From NCBI RefSeq assembly GCF_014596945.1, contig NZ_JACVXB010000001.1:186001-250000 (forward strand): DNA of 64,000 nt. Reading direction: 5' to 3'. Source of the DNA: Aestuariibaculum sediminum. Its GTDB lineage: Bacteria; Bacteroidota; Bacteroidia; Flavobacteriales; Flavobacteriaceae. Shown piece after piece: positions 37,499-45,426 of this stretch (position 1 is its first letter; every line of letters starts with the position of its first letter). The notes under the pieces were generated by a model. The model saw only the letters and a list, made by a program, of their open reading frames with translations, was not told where the DNA came from and did no database searches. The position numbers and the translations under genes are program-made.

Positions 37499-38854
37499 TT
37501 ACTTTACTAGGTTTTTAACCTCATCAAAATCAAGTCCGCCGTAGTTACCCGAACTCATAAGCAATAAAATCTTATTACTTAAATCTTGTTCAAAAAGAAA
37601 CGCCTTAAACTCATCTGGATTGGTATATATAATTAAGTCATCACGCTCAAAGGCTTCGGCTATTTGTTGGTGAGTTACAGCTTCTAATTTTTTAATTTCA
37701 ACCGCATGCGGCGAATAAAACACCACAGCCGTATCGGCAGCATCGAGAGCACCCTTATATTCCTTTAAAAATTCAGCATTTAAACTACTGTAGGTATGCA
37801 ATTCTAAACACGCCAATAAATGCCTGTCATTATATTGTTCTTTTACTGCTTTTGTAGTTGCTTCGACCTTACTTGGAGAATGTGCAAAATCTTTATACGC
37901 AACACTGGTTTTACCTTCGGCTATTTTTTCTAAGCGTTTACTGGCACCTTTAAAGGTTGAAATAGCTTCATAGAAATCATCTTCGTCAATTCCCATATGC
38001 TGGCAAATCCACTTGGCTCCAGCTAAATTGTTCAGGTTATGTTTCCCAAAAACCTCAATAGGCATAGGTCCTTCGGGTGTTTCTAAATACGTCTCGCCAT
38101 TTTCAACCGTGTACTCTGGTGTTTGGTATGCTATTTTTCTAATAGGATTTTCTGAAGCTTCAACAACACGTTTTACTTCTTCATCTTCTTCATTGTAATT
38201 TATACTCCCCCCTTTAACAATAGAATCTACAAAAATTTTAAACTGCTCTACGTAGTTTTCATAGGTTGGAAAGACATTAATATGATCCCAGGCTATGCCG
38301 CTTAATAAGGCTATATTGGGTTTATATAAATGAAATTTTGCACGTCGGTCTATTGGAGAACTTAAATACTCGTCTCCTTCCAATACGATAAAATCATTCG
38401 TTTCGGTTAACTTCACCATAACATCAAAACCTTCTAGCTGAGCCCCTACCATATAATCTACATCGCGATCGTGATAATGCATCACATGAAGAATCATGGA
38501 AGTTATGGTTGTTTTCCCATGACTACCACCTATAACGACTCTTGTTTTATTTTTAGACTGCTCGTATAAAAACTCTGGATAACTGTAAATTTTTAAGCCG
38601 AGCGATTGCGCTTTTAATAATTCGGGGTTATCAGCTTTAGCATGCATCCCCAAAACGACAGCATCTAAGACTGAATTAATTTTTTCGGGAAACCAACCGA
38701 AGGCTTCAGGCAATAATCCTTTGGCTGCTAATCTAGATTTTGATGGTTCGAAAATTTCATCGTCACTTCCTGTTACTTTGTATCCTTTATGGTATAAAGC
38801 TAAAGCAAGATTATGCATTGCCGAACCTCCAATAGCTATAAAATGTACATTCAT
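37499..38854 (-). CDS. mpl: UDP-N-acetylmuramate:L-alanyl-gamma-D-glutamyl-meso-diaminopimelate ligase
   Basis: Mpl re-attaches recycled murein tripeptide to UDP-MurNAc in the cytoplasm, part of peptidoglycan recycling. The 451-aa protein has the Mur-ligase N-terminal Rossmann domain (MNVHFIAIGGSAMHNLA) and the ATP loop GGSHGKTT at 109-116. Further blocks include FIVLEGDEY, the central HNLNNLAGA region and the C-terminal YKDFAHSPSKVEAT, the Mpl form of the motif. MurC would differ in these blocks. Confidence 0.92.
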   Translation of the reverse strand: MNVHFIAIGGSAMHNLALALYHKGYKVTGSDDEIFEPSKSRLAAKGLLPEAFGWFPEKINSVLDAVVLGMHAKADNPELLKAQSLGLKIYSYPEFLYEQSKNKTRVVIGGSHGKTTITSMILHVMHYHDRDVDYMVGAQLEGFDVMVKLTETNDFIVLEGDEYLSSPIDRRAKFHLYKPNIALLSGIAWDHINVFPTYENYVEQFKIFVDSIVKGGSINYNEEDEEVKRVVEASENPIRKIAYQTPEYTVENGETYLETPEGPMPIEVFGKHNLNNLAGAKWICQHMGIDEDDFYEAISTFKGASKRLEKIAEGKTSVAYKDFAHSPSKVEATTKAVKEQYNDRHLLACLELHTYSSLNAEFLKEYKGALDAADTAVVFYSPHAVEIKKLEAVTHQQIAEAFERDDLIIYTNPDEFKAFLFEQDLSNKILLLMSSGNYGGLDFDEVKNLVK

Positions 38855-38922
38855 ATGTTATTTTTGTAGTCTGTAAAGATAAGGATTGGTTAATTTTTCC
38901 TTACAAGAACGCTTTTAAATTT

Positions 38923-39660
38923 CTAGAAATTATCTTTTTCAATTGATTTTATTTGAAGCAAAAGTGCTTCATTTTGATGCCTTTTGTATGCTTCTTTTAG
39001 ATTCAAAATTGCCTTTTCAGGTTCATCTTGAGCTAGATAAAATTGAGTTAATTTATCGTAACACAGCAAAGATCCGCCAACATTAATGGCCATTTTGTAA
39101 TATTTCTCGGCTAATTCTATATCTTCTTCAGCTTCATAAATACTGCCTTTCGCCAGATATCCATCTACTTTTGAAATAGCCTCGAGCTCATTTGCAATTT
39201 GCAGCGCTCTGCCGGCACCTCCTCCCATAAAAGATGGTAATTTCATATAATATTCAACTAAAGCCCAACGCGCATCAATATGTTTAGAATCTAATTTCGA
39301 AGCCTTTAAAAATGCCGCCTCTATATCGTCCAGCAATCGTAAAGCCTTGATTTTATTTACTGATAAGGCCTTCATTCCTAACACGCCACCATACTTATAT
39401 TGGTAATTAGCATTATTGGCATTGTAATCTATTAGCGCCTGATAGCTTTCAATGGCTTTATCCCAGTTTTTTAAATGACCATACGTATCTCCCAACAACT
39501 CTATAGCTTCAATATCCTGTGGTTGTTTTTTTAAATAAGATAAAAGGACATTCTCTGCATCAACAAATTTTTCTTCGGCAAAAAGCCTTTGGATTGCTAC
39601 CGAATTAACTTGTCCGATACTAAAAATTGGTATAAAAAATAAAAACAGGAATTGTTTCAT
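38923..39660 (-). CDS. secreted tetratricopeptide-repeat protein
   Basis: This 245-aa protein has a short signal peptide (MKQFLFLFFIPIFSIG). TPR units run through most of the length, for example DIEAIELLGDTYGHLKNWDKAI at about 49-70 and the C-terminal LAQDEPEKAILNLKEAYKRH. Probably a periplasmic scaffold. No specific partner can be named. A TATTTTTG promoter element lies 16 nt before the start. Confidence 0.8.
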   Translation of the reverse strand: MKQFLFLFFIPIFSIGQVNSVAIQRLFAEEKFVDAENVLLSYLKKQPQDIEAIELLGDTYGHLKNWDKAIESYQALIDYNANNANYQYKYGGVLGMKALSVNKIKALRLLDDIEAAFLKASKLDSKHIDARWALVEYYMKLPSFMGGGAGRALQIANELEAISKVDGYLAKGSIYEAEEDIELAEKYYKMAINVGGSLLCYDKLTQFYLAQDEPEKAILNLKEAYKRHQNEALLLQIKSIEKDNF

Positions 39661-39676
39661 TGTACAGGTTTAATCA

Positions 39677-39684
39677 CAAAAATA
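39677..39684 (-). promoter_or_regulatory. -7 promoter element of the TPR gene
   Basis: TATTTTTG on the minus strand fits TAnnTTTG and lies 16 nt upstream of the ATG at 39660. A clear -33 TTG is not seen. Confidence 0.5.
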
Positions 39685-39727
39685 ACGTTTTTAAATAACT
39701 CTTATAAAGCAGATTAAATCCATTTTA

Positions 39728-40453
39728 TTATTTACTAGGTGGCATACTAGGACGCACTTCTATTTTACTTGGTAAAGTTCTTGGGTTAAGTTTCAATAAG
39801 TCGACAACCAACTCCCCTAAATCTTCGATTTGAATTTTCCATGCATCGGTTTCATCAGGTGTATTGCCATTAAAATGTGTCGATACCGAACCAGGCATAA
39901 TAGTACTTACATTAACACCATGTTGACGCAAATCGAGCATAACCGATTGTGTAAATCCTGTAAGTCCAAACTTACTCGCATTATACGCCGAACCTTTAGC
40001 AAAGAAGTTTGTTCCTGCTAAACTGGAAATCGTTATAAAATAACCTTTAGATTGCTTTAAAGCTTCAACACTTGACTTAATTGTGTAGAACACACCAGTT
40101 AAATTGGTGTCGATAGTATTTTGCCATTCCTCAACCGATAAATCTTCGATACTTGCGAAGTGTCCAACACCGGCATTAGCAATTACGATATCTATAGCAT
40201 TAAAGGTGTTTAAAACAGTTTGAATCGCTTGTTGCTGACTTTCGTATTGCCTAACATCAGCCTGAATACCTATAGCTTTCGCTCCATGTTTTGCGTTAGA
40301 ATTAAGTGCGTTGGCCGCCTTTTGAGCACTCGATAAATCTCTTCCAGTAATAGCAACATGAACACCTTCATTTAACAAACATTGCGCGATACCATAACCG
40401 ATTCCTTTCGTGCCTCCGGTTATAAAGGCAACTTTATTTTGTAATGAATTCAT
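39728..40453 (-). CDS. short-chain dehydrogenase/reductase (classical SDR)
   Basis: This NAD(P)-dependent oxidoreductase is 241 aa from MNSLQNKVAFITGG. The cofactor motif TGGTKGIG is at 12-19, NAG at 93-95, catalytic Ser143 or Ser144 lies in ISSLAG, and Tyr157-x3-Lys161 in YNASK. An upstream in-frame ATG would add 15 residues (MIFHFVVLRKIKKYL) that spoil the conserved N-terminus. Substrate not predictable. The set of motifs resembles 3-oxoacyl-ACP reductase-like SDRs, but it is not next to fatty-acid genes. Confidence 0.9.
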   Translation of the reverse strand: MNSLQNKVAFITGGTKGIGYGIAQCLLNEGVHVAITGRDLSSAQKAANALNSNAKHGAKAIGIQADVRQYESQQQAIQTVLNTFNAIDIVIANAGVGHFASIEDLSVEEWQNTIDTNLTGVFYTIKSSVEALKQSKGYFITISSLAGTNFFAKGSAYNASKFGLTGFTQSVMLDLRQHGVNVSTIMPGSVSTHFNGNTPDETDAWKIQIEDLGELVVDLLKLNPRTLPSKIEVRPSMPPSK

Positions 40454-40532
40454 AAGATATTTTTTGATTTTACGTAAAACTACAAAATGAAAAATCAATT
40501 GAAGAATAGAAACTGTTAGGATAATTATAAAA

Positions 40533-41057
40533 CTAAGGTTTCGGAGGATATTCGGATAACATTTTTGTTACGATTGCGTTAAAAAGTGTTTCTCGATTTT
40601 CGGGTGTGTCTTGTGGTTTAAAGTTGCTCTCACTTATTGCTTGCCAAAACAATTGTTTTTTATTTTCGTCAACAAACTCTACTTTTATTCGTCGATTAAC
40701 ATTGCCCTGTCCAACTGGTACTCCGATAGAAACTCCACCGCCAACGTTCCTGCCTGTTCCACCCAAACCTATCCCGAAAGAGCTATTATTTGTTTGGTGA
40801 TATTCTTCGCTGGAAACATCAATAAAAAAATCTGGAGTTTCTGATAATTCATACCCCTGAATTGCCATCTGAGCATCTAATGCATCAAGAAAACGTCTGG
40901 TATCTAATTCACTCAAGCCGGTAGTCATATCGGCGTAATAGTTATAGGTTTTATAATTGCTAAAGTTAACATCGCGATCATAGTCGTAGTTAACCTGAAT
41001 GGAAGCGCAGGATACAAATAATAAAACCGAAAACAAACATGGTAATATGGTTTTCAT
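40533..41057 (-). CDS. DUF4136-type lipoprotein
   Basis: This 174-aa lipoprotein has lipobox FVSC (Cys17). The mature start SIQVNYDYDRDVNFSNYKTY is the pattern of DUF4136 proteins, which are widespread envelope lipoproteins of unknown role in Bacteroidota and Proteobacteria. A central Gly-rich stretch (SFGIGLGGTGRNVGGG) precedes IKVEFVDENKKQLFWQA. No operon partner is evident. Confidence 0.85.
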   Translation of the reverse strand: MKTILPCLFSVLLFVSCASIQVNYDYDRDVNFSNYKTYNYYADMTTGLSELDTRRFLDALDAQMAIQGYELSETPDFFIDVSSEEYHQTNNSSFGIGLGGTGRNVGGGVSIGVPVGQGNVNRRIKVEFVDENKKQLFWQAISESNFKPQDTPENRETLFNAIVTKMLSEYPPKP

Positions 41058-41209
41058 TTTAGTATAGATTTAGTTATCTAAAAATACAGAAAATTTATTC
41101 TATACTGCCCATAATGAATTACAATCATATAGCTAAGTAAAAAATCCAACTTGGCATACAATCGTGTTCTTTATTCTTAGCTGATTTCTAATATTTAATT
41201 AGCGCTTAG

Positions 41210-42208
41210 TTAATTGTTAAGCATTTTCCAAAGTACGTCCTTAAGTTCGGTAATACCTTGTTGCGCTACAGATGAAATAAACATATATGGAATTGGAAGT
41301 TCGTTATCAAGTTCCTCCTTTAATTCGGCTTTTAATTCATTGTCCAGCATATCGCTTTTCGAAATGGCTATAATGCGTTCTTTATCTAACATTTCAGGAT
41401 TGTAACGACGTAATTCATCAAGTAGAATATCGTACTGTTTTCTTATATCGTCGGCATCAGCAGGAATTAAAAACAATAAAATAGAATTGCGCTCAATATG
41501 GCGTAAAAAGTAATGCCCTAAACCGCGTCCCTCGGCTGCGCCTTCTATTATTCCAGGAATATCTGCCATAACAAAGGTTTGAAAATCCCGATACTTAACA
41601 ATACCTAAATTAGGTTTTAGGGTGGTAAACTCGTAATCGGCAATTTTTGGTTTTGCTGAAGTCACTACCGATAGCAACGTAGACTTTCCAGCATTAGGGA
41701 AACCTACTAGCCCCACATCGGCAAGTACCTTAAGTTCCATGGTAACGTACTTTTCTTCTAGAGGTAATCCTGGTTGCGCATAGCGAGGTGTTTGGTTGGT
41801 AGCACTCTTAAAATGCCAGTTTCCTAAACCACCTTTACCACCTTTTGCTAATATTTTTTCCTGACCTTCCTCGGTAATCTCAAACAGAATTTCATTGGTT
41901 TCGGTGTCGCGAACAACCGTTCCTAAAGGCACATCGATATACACATCTTCTCCATCGGCACCAAAACTGCGACCACTACTGCCGTGTTCACCATGCCCGG
42001 CGCGGATATGTTTTTTAAATTTTAAATGCAGAAGGGTCCACAAATTCGATTTACCCCTAACGATAACATGACCTCCACGACCACCATCACCACCATCGGG
42101 TCCTCCTTTGGCAATATATTTTTCGCGATGTAAATGTGCAGATCCTTTTCCACCATTTCCCGAGCTCACATACATTTTTACATAATCAACGAAATTTCCT
42201 TCTGTCAT
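41210..42208 (-). CDS. obg: Obg/CgtA GTPase
   Basis: Obg is an essential GTPase linked to 50S assembly and stringent control. The 332-aa protein has the glycine-rich Obg fold (residues 1-160, with [17 protein letters not shown] and [12 protein letters not shown]). The G domain shows [10 protein letters not shown] at 167-176, switch [16 protein letters not shown] and SKSD near 285. There is no C-terminal OCT domain, as in many Bacteroidota. Confidence 0.96.
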   Translation of the reverse strand: MTEGNFVDYVKMYVSSGNGGKGSAHLHREKYIAKGGPDGGDGGRGGHVIVRGKSNLWTLLHLKFKKHIRAGHGEHGSSGRSFGADGEDVYIDVPLGTVVRDTETNEILFEITEEGQEKILAKGGKGGLGNWHFKSATNQTPRYAQPGLPLEEKYVTMELKVLADVGLVGFPNAGKSTLLSVVTSAKPKIADYEFTTLKPNLGIVKYRDFQTFVMADIPGIIEGAAEGRGLGHYFLRHIERNSILLFLIPADADDIRKQYDILLDELRRYNPEMLDKERIIAISKSDMLDNELKAELKEELDNELPIPYMFISSVAQQGITELKDVLWKMLNN

Positions 42209-42268
42209 TGCTGTTTATTTTATTCCTCCACAGTAGTGGAAATTCTAATTAAACTTGATTTTAATTTG

Positions 42269-42308
42269 AAAAAAACCATATCCTTAATACTTTAAAGATA
42301 TGGTTTTT
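42269..42308 (-). terminator. intrinsic terminator after hpt-adk
   Basis: On the minus strand AAAAACCATATC pairs with GATATGGTTTTT and continues into a T-tract (A7 at 42269-42275 on the plus strand). It separates hpt-adk from obg, so obg needs its own promoter. Confidence 0.85.
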
Positions 42309-42336
42309 ATTGTTTTAATCCTTTCGGATTTTAATT

Positions 42337-43446
42337 TTATAGGTTATCTATTACGCTGCTTAAACGCTCTGTAATCTCTTCAATTGATCCTACACCGTCA
42401 ACTCCAAAATATTTATTTTGCGCCGAATAGTAATCCTTTAAAATTGCTGTTTTGTTATAATATTCTGTAATTCTATTTCTGATAATAGATTCATCGGCGT
42501 CATCAGCTCTTCCACTGGTTTTTCCTCTGTTCAATAAACGCTCTACCAGAATTTCATCATCAACTTCAAGCGCTATCATGGCGCTAATCGCAGAATCTTT
42601 GCTTTCCATTAATTTGTCTAAGGCATCGGCCTGTGCACTGGTGCGCGGAAAGCCATCGAAAATAAATCCGTTGGCATCGGTATTTTTTTCAACTTCAGCC
42701 TCAAGCATATCAATAGTTACCTGATCAGGAACCAACTCGCCTTTATCGATATATGATTTTGCTAACATACCTAAAGCCGTTTCATTTTTGATATTATATC
42801 TAAAAACGTCGCCTGTAGAAATGTGAACTAATTTATACTTCTCTTTTAAAAATTCTGCCTGTGTTCCTTTACCTGCTCCCGGAGGACCAAATAGCACTAA
42901 GTTTGTCATGTATTCTGTTTGTTTTATTTGATATACTTCTGGCAAGTTTCTTCCCAACCCGTTGTAATCCAGTCCGTAACCAACAATGAATTTATTAGGA
43001 ATCTCTATACCAACATAATGTAGTTTAAAATCTTTTTTATAGGCTTCGGGTTTGTAAAATAACGTAGCAATCTTAAGCGACTTTACTTTTTCATTTTTAA
43101 AAATACGATGCACTTCGGCTAGAGTATTTCCTGTGTCTATTATATCCTCAAGAATGATAACTGTTCTCCCGGTTAAATCTTGTGTTAAGCCAATTAGGCG
43201 CTGAATATCTTCGGTAGATTTCACACCTTCGTAAGATGCTAATTTTATAAAGGTAACCTCGCAAGGGTTTTTATATTTCTTTACAAAATCGCTTACTACC
43301 ATAAACGACCCGTTTAAAATCCCCACAAAAACAGGAATTTCGTCACCAACATCTTTCGCTATTTCGCTTGCCAAACGCGCCATAGCCCGATCTATTTCTT
43401 CAGCAGAAATAAACGGTTTAAAAAATTTGTCATGTAGCTTTACCAC
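42337..43446 (-). CDS. adk: fused hypoxanthine phosphoribosyltransferase - adenylate kinase
   Basis: This is one 369-aa frame with two enzymes. Residues 1-175 are a purine phosphoribosyltransferase with the PRPP loop VIILEDIIDTGNT at 96-108 and the VGILNGSFMV block, converting hypoxanthine or guanine with PRPP to IMP or GMP. Residues 180-369 form a complete short-type adenylate kinase with GPPGAGKGT at 187-195, FDGFPRTSAQADAL and the RADD segment of the short lid. Met180 sits exactly where a stand-alone Adk would start, so internal initiation could also yield free Adk. A TATCTTTG element lies 23 nt upstream. Confidence 0.93.
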   Translation of the reverse strand: MVKLHDKFFKPFISAEEIDRAMARLASEIAKDVGDEIPVFVGILNGSFMVVSDFVKKYKNPCEVTFIKLASYEGVKSTEDIQRLIGLTQDLTGRTVIILEDIIDTGNTLAEVHRIFKNEKVKSLKIATLFYKPEAYKKDFKLHYVGIEIPNKFIVGYGLDYNGLGRNLPEVYQIKQTEYMTNLVLFGPPGAGKGTQAEFLKEKYKLVHISTGDVFRYNIKNETALGMLAKSYIDKGELVPDQVTIDMLEAEVEKNTDANGFIFDGFPRTSAQADALDKLMESKDSAISAMIALEVDDEILVERLLNRGKTSGRADDADESIIRNRITEYYNKTAILKDYYSAQNKYFGVDGVGSIEEITERLSSVIDNL

Positions 43447-43469
43447 AGATTCTTAAATTTATAAAGTTG

Positions 43470-43477
43470 CAAAGATA
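43470..43477 (-). promoter_or_regulatory. -7 promoter element of hpt-adk
   Basis: TATCTTTG (minus strand) is an exact TAnnTTTG match, with 23 nt between it and the ATG. The upstream -33 is weak. Confidence 0.6.
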
Positions 43478-43541
43478 ATCAATAGATTAAGGAATAACCA
43501 TTTTTTGATTTATGATTTAGACACTAATTAATATTTAAGTG

Positions 43542-43549
43542 TATTTTTG
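43542..43549 (+). promoter_or_regulatory. -7 promoter element of purK
   Basis: TATTTTTG fits TAnnTTTG. It would give a leader of about 45 nt before the purK ATG. It is divergent from the hpt-adk element 65 nt away, so salvage and de novo purine genes share one intergenic region. Confidence 0.55.
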
Positions 43550-43600
43550 CATCGTATTTTGTCAGTAAGACAATAAAATTACATTTTTTAAAGATAAGCA

Positions 43601-44755
43601 ATGAACTATTTTTCTTCAAATTTTAAACTAGGTATTCTTGGTGGTGGCCAATTAGGTAAAATGCTACTAAACGATACTAGAAAGTTTGACATATACACTT
43701 GCGTATTAGACGCCAGTAACGAAGCACCTTGTAAAATTGCAAGTAATGAATTTCATTTAGGCGATTTAATGGATTTTGATGCTGTTTACAATTTTGGTAA
43801 ACAAGTTGATGTTTTAACTATTGAAATTGAAAACGTAAATGTAGACGCCTTAGAAACCCTGGAAAAAGAAGGCGTAAAAGTATATCCGGCATCAAAAACC
43901 CTTAGAACCATTCAAAACAAAGCGCGACAAAAGTTATTTTATATAGATAACAATCTACCAACATCGCCTTTTAAACGTTTTGCCTATACTTCGGAAATCA
44001 AAGAAGCCATTAATCATGGGAGCTTAACTTTACCTTTTGTTTGGAAATCGGCACAATTTGGCTATGACGGGCAGGGTGTGAAAATTGTAAAAACCGTTTC
44101 AGATTTAGAAGGTTTACCAAATGTAGAGTGCATTGCCGAAGCATTAGTACCTTTTAAAAATGAATTGGCAGTTATTGTAGCCCGCACGCCTTCTGGTGAA
44201 AGTAAAAATTTCCCGGTAGTTGAAATGGAATTTCACCCAGAGGCCAATCAGGTGGAATACGTCATTTGCCCAGCAAGAATTCCTGAAGATGTTGCGCAAA
44301 AAGCTATTAACGTGGCTTTAAAAACTTCAGAAGCTTTTGATCATGTTGGATTATTAGCAGTTGAAATGTTTCAGACTCAAGATGACGAGATTTTAATTAA
44401 TGAAGTGGCACCAAGACCTCATAACTCGGGTCACCAGTCTATAGAAGCCAGCTACACCTCACAATTTGAGCAGCATTTAAGAGCCATTTTAGATTTACCT
44501 TTAGGACGTACCGATAGTAAAGTTGGTGGCGTCATGGTTAACTTAGTAGGAGCAGAAGGTTATTCAGGTAATGTGGTTTACGAAAACATCGAAACCATAA
44601 TGCGACTAAATGGTGTAACGCCGCACATTTATGGTAAAAAGCAAACCAGACCTTTTAGAAAAATGGGACATGTTACGATTGTAGACCATGATATTAATGA
44701 AGCAAGAAAAATAGCCGAGGAGGTAAAATCAACTATAAAAGTTATAAGCGAATAG
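43601..44755 (+). CDS. purK: N5-carboxyaminoimidazole ribonucleotide synthase
   Basis: PurK uses ATP and bicarbonate to carboxylate AIR to N5-CAIR in purine synthesis. The 384-aa ATP-grasp protein begins FKLGILGGGQLGKMLL. It has the central KSAQFGYDGQGVKIV ATP-binding segment, the NEVAPRPHNSGHQSIEA catalytic block and the GVTPHIYGKKQTRPFRKMGH C-terminal motif. It precedes purE by 44 nt, the partner for the next step. Confidence 0.97.
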   Translation: MNYFSSNFKLGILGGGQLGKMLLNDTRKFDIYTCVLDASNEAPCKIASNEFHLGDLMDFDAVYNFGKQVDVLTIEIENVNVDALETLEKEGVKVYPASKTLRTIQNKARQKLFYIDNNLPTSPFKRFAYTSEIKEAINHGSLTLPFVWKSAQFGYDGQGVKIVKTVSDLEGLPNVECIAEALVPFKNELAVIVARTPSGESKNFPVVEMEFHPEANQVEYVICPARIPEDVAQKAINVALKTSEAFDHVGLLAVEMFQTQDDEILINEVAPRPHNSGHQSIEASYTSQFEQHLRAILDLPLGRTDSKVGGVMVNLVGAEGYSGNVVYENIETIMRLNGVTPHIYGKKQTRPFRKMGHVTIVDHDINEARKIAEEVKSTIKVISE

Positions 44756-44799
44756 GAATCGCTTATTCAATATAAAGACTAAAAATAAAAAAGTTACAG

Positions 44800-45279
44800 A
44801 TGAATAAAGTAGGCATCATCATGGGAAGTAAAAGCGATTTGCCAGTAATGCAAGACGCGGTAGACATTTTAAAAGAATTCAATATAGACGTGGAAGTCGA
44901 TATTGTTTCGGCTCACCGAACTCCTGAAAAACTATTCGACTACGGCAAACATGCTCACACCAGAGGAATTGGCGTTATCATTGCCGGTGCCGGAGGTGCT
45001 GCGCATTTGCCAGGCATGGTGGCATCCTTGTCGCCATTACCGGTAATAGGTGTTCCTGTAAAAAGTAGTAATTCTATAGACGGTTGGGATTCGGTATTAT
45101 CTATCTTACAAATGCCAGGTGGCGTTCCTGTAGCAACAGTAGCCCTTAATGGCGCTAAAAACGCTGGTATTTTAGCCGCTCAAATTTTAGGCTCAGCTGA
45201 TGAGACCATACTTAACAAAATTGTAGACTATAAAGAAAGCTTAAAACAAAAAGTATACGAGTCTGCAAAAAACTTATAA
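44800..45279 (+). CDS. purE: N5-CAIR mutase
   Basis: PurE moves the carboxyl group to give CAIR. The 159-aa class I PurE has [16 protein letters not shown] near the N-terminus, [13 protein letters not shown] and the [21 protein letters not shown] active-site region in which the catalytic histidine lies. It is cotranscribed with purK and closed by a strong terminator 4 nt after the stop. Confidence 0.97.
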   Translation: MNKVGIIMGSKSDLPVMQDAVDILKEFNIDVEVDIVSAHRTPEKLFDYGKHAHTRGIGVIIAGAGGAAHLPGMVASLSPLPVIGVPVKSSNSIDGWDSVLSILQMPGGVPVATVALNGAKNAGILAAQILGSADETILNKIVDYKESLKQKVYESAKNL

Positions 45280-45283
45280 AAAC

Positions 45284-45313
45284 AAAACCCCGAATTAAAT
45301 TCGGGGTTTTTCT
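45284..45313 (+). terminator. intrinsic terminator of purKE
   Basis: AAAACCCCGAAT pairs with ATTCGGGGTTTT across a 3-nt loop, followed by TCT. GC-rich core and flanking A/T tracts make it likely to function on both strands. Confidence 0.9.
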
Positions 45314-45426
45314 ATTAAGAAAAATTCATTTGAGTTAGTCACTCTATCAATTGAACGGCTCAAAACTACAAAAACTTTACTATGTATGCATAATAATTTT
45401 TTTGATTTAACATATTTATTATTAAA

